A stretch of DNA of 64,000 nt from an uncultured Lachnospiraceae bacterium (GTDB lineage: Bacteria > Bacillota > Clostridia > Lachnospirales > Lachnospiraceae). Below are positions 60,034-64,000 of this stretch, one piece after another; position 1 is the stretch's first letter; each line of letters starts with the position of its first letter. The notes beneath the pieces were generated by a model. It saw nothing but the letters and a program-made list of their open reading frames with translations, had not been told where the DNA came from and made no database searches. A program made the position numbers and the translations under genes. Where the stretch lies: positions 24,354 to 88,353 of the forward strand of contig CAJUDQ010000005.1 of the NCBI GenBank assembly GCA_910585215.1, given 5' to 3'.

Positions 60034-62814
60034 TTAATGCGCCTCCAGCCAGTTTGTTCCGGTTTCCAGACCTACTTCAAGCTTTACGGAAAGTTTTGCC
60101 GCACATGTCATTTCCTTTAATACAATCTCTTTTACTTTTTCCACTTCTTCCTCTGCTGTCTCAATTAAAATTTCATCATGCACCTGCAAAATAAGCTTTG
60201 ATTTCAGGTTTTCTTCTTTCAGTTTCTTATATACCTGAATCATGGCAATTTTCATAATATCGGCAGCAGTCCCCTGAACCGCCGAATTCATGGCGGCACG
60301 CTCTCCAAAAGAGCGCTGCATAAAATTAGAGGATTTCAGCTCCGGAATCGGCCTGCGCCTTCCAAAAAGCGTAGTGACATATCCATCTTTCTTGGCATGT
60401 TCTACTGTGGCATCAAGAAATTCCTTTACCTTTGGATAGGTGTCAAAATATTGTCTGATATATTCTCCTGCTTCTTTCTTTCCAATACTTAAATCCTGAC
60501 TCAACCCAAAAGAACTGATGCCATAAACAATACCAAAATTTACCGCCTTTGCATTTCTTCTCATCAGGGGCGTCACTTCGTCTAATGGTGTCTGGAATAC
60601 TTTAGAAGCGGTGATTTTATGAATATCCTGTTCACTGTTATATGCTTCAATCAGATTTTCATCATCTGACATATGTGCAAGGATTCGAAGCTCAATCTGG
60701 GAATAATCCGCATCGACAAAGGTACAGCCCTGCTTTGGAATAAATACTTCGCGAATTTTCTGACCAATTTCCATACGAATTGGAATATTTTGAAGATTCG
60801 GGTCAGTACTGCTGATTCTTCCCGTGGCGGTAATGGTCTGATTAAACGTTCCATGGATTCTCCCGTCATAATTTACAAAGTTTCGAAGACCATCCGCATA
60901 GGTGGATTTTAATTTTGTAAGCTGACGATATTCAAGAATCTTATTTACAACAGGTGTATCGACAGCAAGCTTTTCCAGAACTTCCGCACTTGTGGAATAG
61001 CCTGTTTTTGTCTTTTTCCCTCCGGCCAGCTTCATTTTTTCAAAAAGAATTACACCCAGTTGTTTTGGAGAATTAATATTAAATTCTTCTCCTGTTTCTT
61101 CATAAATTTCTTTTTCAATTTTATCAATACTTACAGAAAGCTTTTCTCCATACTGCTTTAAGGCCTGCTCGTCAATCAATACTCCTTCTTTTTCCATACT
61201 GTCCAGAACAAAAATCAGAGGATATTCAATCTGTGTATATAATTTATGCATGCCGCACTGTTCCAGTTCTTTTTCAAGAACCGGACAGGCTTTGGAAGCT
61301 GTAAGAGCCATAGTTGCAAGAATCTTGTCAAATTTCTTTTTCTCATCAAAAAACATCTGTGCCAGAGAGCTTTTTCCAAGCAGTTCGCTTCTACTTTCTG
61401 TCTGTACTCCGAGACATTTATTTAAAACATAGTCATAATCGTAGCTGTCATTCAATGGGTTGAGTAAATAAGCGCAGACCATACAGTCATAGAGAATTGT
61501 GTCGGAATTTAGCTCTAATGGAATGTGTTTTAATATACTTTTTAAGTCAAAAAGACTTATTTTCTTTCCAACGGAAAAAAGGTCAGGCAGCAGATTTTTC
61601 AGGTCTGCTTCTGTGATATTGTCATTGTCTGAACAGTCCGTATTATCAACATTTGAAGTATTCTGACTGCCCGCAGCATTTAAAAAGGCGGTCTGAAAAG
61701 TAAGCGGTAAACCGGTCTGACTGAAAGCGTCAGAAGCACTGCTCTCCACTATCCATACTTTATCTTCAAAAGAAAGACATACCACAGATACCATAAAATC
61801 GCTGGAAAAGCAGTCGCTATACCCAATCACAACATCCTTTGAAAGGTGACACATTTCATTTTTCAAGTGATTAAACTGACCTTTGTCCTTTATATATACA
61901 AGCTTTTCCATTGGGTCAAAATGAATGGCAGCCTCTGAAACTTCGCTGGAAAATCTGCCTGCAAATGATTTAAAGCCAAATTTTTTAATAATTTGATAAG
62001 AGTTTTCATTATAAATATTTTCAAGTTTACATTCGGATAAGTTTAGAGAAATTGGAGAGTTTATATTAATGGTTGCCAGTACCTTGCTTAAATATGCATT
62101 TTCCTTGTCATTTATCAATGCATTTCGAACGCGGTCGGGCTTTATGGAATCAATATGGTCGTAAATATTTTCAATTGTCTGATACTCTTTAATCAGTTTG
62201 GCGGCAGTTTTTTCACCAACACTTTTTACTCCGGGAATATTGTCTGCCGTATCGCCCATTAACCCCTTCATATCAATAAATTCAACAGGATTTACTCCAT
62301 ATTTTTCCACAACGTCGGCAGCGTAATAGTTTTCGATTTCTGTGCCTCCCTGCTTGGTTTTTGGGATTCTGACAAGGATTTTATCCGTGGCAAGCTGAAG
62401 CAAATCCCTGTCGCCGGATACAATCACAACGGAATATCCCTCTGCTTCTGCCTGCTTGGCTGAGGTCCCTAAAATGTCATCCGCTTCATAACCTTCAAGA
62501 GTAACAATTTTTATATTCATAGCTGTAAGCAGCTCCTGAATCATTGGAACCTGTTCATGGAGCTCATCAGGCATCGGCTTTCTGGTTCCTTTGTAGGCGG
62601 CATACATTTTATGCCGAAATGTAGGAGCTTTAATATCGAAAGCAACCATAAGGGAATCGGGCTTTTCTTCTTCCAATATTTTAAACATAATATTCAAAAA
62701 GCCATAAACTGCATTTGTATGAAGACCAGAGGCATTTGACAAATCGGGTACTCCAAAAAATGCTCTGGTCAGTATGCTGTGACCGTCAATTAAAACTATT
62801 TTTTTCTCAGACAT
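60034..62814 (-). CDS. polA: DNA polymerase I
   Basis: A 926-residue repair and Okazaki-processing polymerase. The 5'-3' exonuclease domain (about 1-290) is intact (LIDGHSILTRAFF, EADDILGT, SGDRDLLQL, GLMGDTADNIPGV). The 3'-5' exonuclease-like domain (about 310-500) lacks the first acidic motif (VVIGYSDCFSSD in place of the D-x-E site), so proofreading is probably lost, as in Bacillus polymerases. The polymerase domain has motif A DYSQIELRILAH, motif B RRNAKAVNFGIVYG and motif C QVHDEILIE. Confidence 0.97.
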   Translation of the reverse strand: MSEKKIVLIDGHSILTRAFFGVPDLSNASGLHTNAVYGFLNIMFKILEEEKPDSLMVAFDIKAPTFRHKMYAAYKGTRKPMPDELHEQVPMIQELLTAMNIKIVTLEGYEADDILGTSAKQAEAEGYSVVIVSGDRDLLQLATDKILVRIPKTKQGGTEIENYYAADVVEKYGVNPVEFIDMKGLMGDTADNIPGVKSVGEKTAAKLIKEYQTIENIYDHIDSIKPDRVRNALINDKENAYLSKVLATININSPISLNLSECKLENIYNENSYQIIKKFGFKSFAGRFSSEVSEAAIHFDPMEKLVYIKDKGQFNHLKNEMCHLSKDVVIGYSDCFSSDFMVSVVCLSFEDKVWIVESSASDAFSQTGLPLTFQTAFLNAAGSQNTSNVDNTDCSDNDNITEADLKNLLPDLFSVGKKISLFDLKSILKHIPLELNSDTILYDCMVCAYLLNPLNDSYDYDYVLNKCLGVQTESRSELLGKSSLAQMFFDEKKKFDKILATMALTASKACPVLEKELEQCGMHKLYTQIEYPLIFVLDSMEKEGVLIDEQALKQYGEKLSVSIDKIEKEIYEETGEEFNINSPKQLGVILFEKMKLAGGKKTKTGYSTSAEVLEKLAVDTPVVNKILEYRQLTKLKSTYADGLRNFVNYDGRIHGTFNQTITATGRISSTDPNLQNIPIRMEIGQKIREVFIPKQGCTFVDADYSQIELRILAHMSDDENLIEAYNSEQDIHKITASKVFQTPLDEVTPLMRRNAKAVNFGIVYGISSFGLSQDLSIGKKEAGEYIRQYFDTYPKVKEFLDATVEHAKKDGYVTTLFGRRRPIPELKSSNFMQRSFGERAAMNSAVQGTAADIMKIAMIQVYKKLKEENLKSKLILQVHDEILIETAEEEVEKVKEIVLKEMTCAAKLSVKLEVGLETGTNWLEAH

Positions 62815-62955
62815 TATTTCTCAAACCTTTCTTAATTTCTTTTATTTAGAAAAATTTCTTCACATTTTCTGTAAATACTGCGACAACATATTTAATAAAT
62901 TACAGACAGGATAATGGAAAATCTTGAAAAAACATTCTATGCTTCCAGAAGATTA

Positions 62956-63291
62956 TCATATCCATGAAAACAAAATTACAAGGAAATATATAACAGTCAG
63001 CAATGTAACAGATTCTGTAAAAGAAAAAAATAAAATTTGAAACAATCTTTTTTTATAATATTTCTCTTTTTTTATTACTTCATTCTGAATATGCTTATCC
63101 AGTTCTTTGGAAAGATTAAACATAGGTCTGTCTTCTTCGCCTAAAACATAGGCAAGAAGAAAATTAATTTCCAGCTCTTCATGACAGTCCTTGCAATGCC
63201 TGTAATGCTCTATAAAATCATCAAGTTTTGCATATTCTATTTTTTTGTCTATAAAAGCTTGGATATGCTTATCAAATTCCTGACAATCCAT
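62956..63291 (-). CDS. zinc-finger membrane protein (zf-HC2/anti-sigma-like)
   Basis: A 111-residue protein with an N-terminal zinc-finger-like pattern (MDCQEF ... HYRHCKDCHEEL, the HxxxCxxC arrangement of zf-HC2 anti-sigma domains), a basic helix and one C-terminal membrane segment (about residues 86-109). The layout suggests an anti-sigma factor, but no sigma gene lies beside it. The ATG at 63291 is chosen because the zinc motif begins there; its ribosome site is weak. Confidence 0.6.
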   Translation of the reverse strand: MDCQEFDKHIQAFIDKKIEYAKLDDFIEHYRHCKDCHEELEINFLLAYVLGEEDRPMFNLSKELDKHIQNEVIKKEKYYKKRLFQILFFSFTESVTLLTVIYFLVILFSWI

Positions 63292-63352
63292 ATGTTCACC
63301 CGGATTCCTTTTCGATTTTCTGCAATTTTCTATCAAACGTTCCTATGAAATG

Positions 63353-63376
63353 AAAAAACCCAGTATATACTGGGTT
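63353..63376 (-). terminator. terminator after tRNA-Leu
   Basis: A perfect stem AACCCAGTA/TACTGGGTT (63357-63376) followed on the minus strand by a U run (63353-63358). Confidence 0.8.
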
Positions 63377-63387
63377 TGTGTTTAAAA

Positions 63388-63470
63388 TGCCGGTGGCGGG
63401 ACTTGAACCCGCACTATGTTGCCATAAACAGATTTTGAGTCTGCCGCGTCTGCCATTCCGCCACACCGGC
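63388..63470 (-). tRNA. tRNA-Leu (anticodon CAA)
   Basis: An 83-nt tRNA on the minus strand. The acceptor arms GCCGGTG and CACCGGC pair, the anticodon loop is CTCAAAA giving anticodon CAA (reads UUG), a long variable arm of the class II type is present, and GGTTCAAGTCC forms the T arm. CCA is not encoded. It has a promoter and terminator of its own. No integrase or duplicated 3' end suggests use as an attachment site. Confidence 0.95.
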
Positions 63471-63489
63471 CCATATCAAAGACTTAAAC

Positions 63490-63518
63490 AGTATATCATA
63501 AAATACCAATGTTGGCAA
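63490..63518 (-). promoter_or_regulatory. promoter of tRNA-Leu
   Basis: TTGCCA (63513-63518) and TATACT (63490-63495), 17 bp apart, ending about 20 bp before the tRNA 5' end. Confidence 0.7.
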
Positions 63519-63577
63519 GCTGTTTTTATGATTTTTTATAAATTTCTTTTTGATATTTCACTCAGACGCAGAATATT

Positions 63578-64000
63578 CTATATCCAGTCCAGATAGCCAT
63601 ACCATTCTGCTTTTGGATAAAGTTTTCCTGTTTTTATAAAATACAGAATAATTTCTGCCGCTTCATAAAGATTATCGCACGAAAGCGCTTTCGGAACCGG
63701 CATGCCTTCCTCAATATATGCTGGAGATTCCCTGTAATTATCCGGATAGGACAGATTATGATAATAGAAAAAAACGGATTGCGGCTCAAATTCATCTTCA
63801 GAATCAAATTCATCCTCTTCGTATTCCTCTTCTGTAATTAGTTCTTCTATAATAATTGATGTCCACCCTTCTTTGCAGCAGGCTGTAAGCGTATATTCAA
63901 ATTTATCTTTTATTTTTTTAGCGGCAAACAGTTTTACAAGTTTTCCCTGCTGAACCGACAAAGAAAGCCAGTCTAAAAACCAGTCCAGCACCTCTTTTTC
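63578..64000 (-). CDS. hypothetical protein, 5' end outside the window
   Basis: The last 140 residues of a protein whose reading frame is open to the right edge. It contains an acidic stretch (EEYEEDEFDSEDEFE) and ends LYPKAEWYGYLDWI. No family recognised. The tract LFAAKKIKDKFEYTLTACCK may be part of an alpha/beta domain. A GTG near 63991 is probably not the start, since no ribosome site can be seen. Confidence 0.6.
   Translation of the reverse strand, partial: EKEVLDWFLDWLSLSVQQGKLVKLFAAKKIKDKFEYTLTACCKEGWTSIIIEELITEEEYEEDEFDSEDEFEPQSVFFYYHNLSYPDNYRESPAYIEEGMPVPKALSCDNLYEAAEIILYFIKTGKLYPKAEWYGYLDWI

Noticed and set aside
63388..63470. tRNA-Leu as an integration site
   Set aside because: No integrase, no repeat of the tRNA 3' end and no foreign-looking genes on either side within the window.

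Overview
The window looks like chromosome of a spore-forming, low-GC anaerobic Firmicute, most likely a Lachnospiraceae (Clostridium cluster XIVa) gut bacterium. Supporting markers are the forespore sigma factor SigG beside a YlmC/YmxH-family gene, a Firmicutes-type GalT, CD3324-family and Gly/Cys-rich 'HCB' proteins, short HisG with HisZ, RecU, trans-2-enoyl-CoA reductase (FabV type) and 2-hydroxyacyl-CoA dehydratase activase genes. Nearly all genes lie on the minus strand. I see no prophage, transposase, integrase, CRISPR array or rRNA. The only tRNA is tRNA-Leu(CAA).

Layout. 1-148: 5' part of a gene leaving the left edge. 434-6106: galactoside use (GH35 beta-galactosidase, galT, galK) with a divergent AraC regulator. 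6198-10560: a nucleotidyltransferase-fold protein and ileS behind an Ile-specific T-box. 10682-13689: a second AraC regulator divergent from a GH31 alpha-glycosidase. 13807-17828: P-loop protein, methyltransferase, CD3324-family protein and a MutS2-like protein without Smr domain. 17829-18444: a 616-bp gap with divergent promoters and a possible non-coding RNA. 18445-20592: membrane-anchored CotH kinase-like protein. 20752-26549: queH, a double-activase ATPase, a dehydratase-like protein and a PARG-like protein. 26638-34603: Nudix, PBP, SEDS protein, U32 protein, zapA, ruvB, ruvA. 34830-37921: pckA, yqeG, nrdR, ylmC. 38005-40288: sigG and three plus-strand small genes with candidate mother-cell promoters. 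40315-44353: fabV, a phosphatase and two G3E-type GTPases. 44499-47684: hisZ-hisG-hisD behind a strong promoter with an inverted-repeat operator. 47815-51038: recU, an RluA-type synthase and an ECF sigma/anti-sigma pair. 51179-56085: relQ-like synthetase, RsuA-type synthase, YgiQ, SDR and a membrane protein in a tight operon. 56289-62814: polA, coaE, a large FtsA-like ATPase, a small protein and an M23 peptidase. 62956-64000: a zinc-finger membrane protein, tRNA-Leu and a truncated gene.

The genes form several coherent units: a Leloir operon fed by cytosolic GH35, an acidic-phospholipid-independent house-keeping block of recombination (RuvAB) plus division/wall synthesis (ZapA, SEDS, PBP), a sporulation segment, and a replication/CoA/division segment. 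Most promoters found are sigma-A like (TTGACA/TATAAT with 16-18 bp spacing).

The most unusual signals are the altered HIGH and KMSKS motifs of the type-2-like IleRS with a T-box whose tRNA-acceptor bulge is atypical; an FtsA-like ATPase fused to a long C-terminal region resembling repeated beta-grasp units; a G3E GTPase fused to a domain resembling the TIGR03943/DUF1980 C-terminus, next to a GTPase with a 66-residue His-rich linker; a triplicated Shine-Dalgarno/ATG leader in front of relQ; an inverted repeat that can mask the ribosome-binding site of the RluA-type gene; and a promoter/terminator pair without ORF between mutS2 and cotH. No single clearly new multi-gene system stands out; these are candidates of varying strength.
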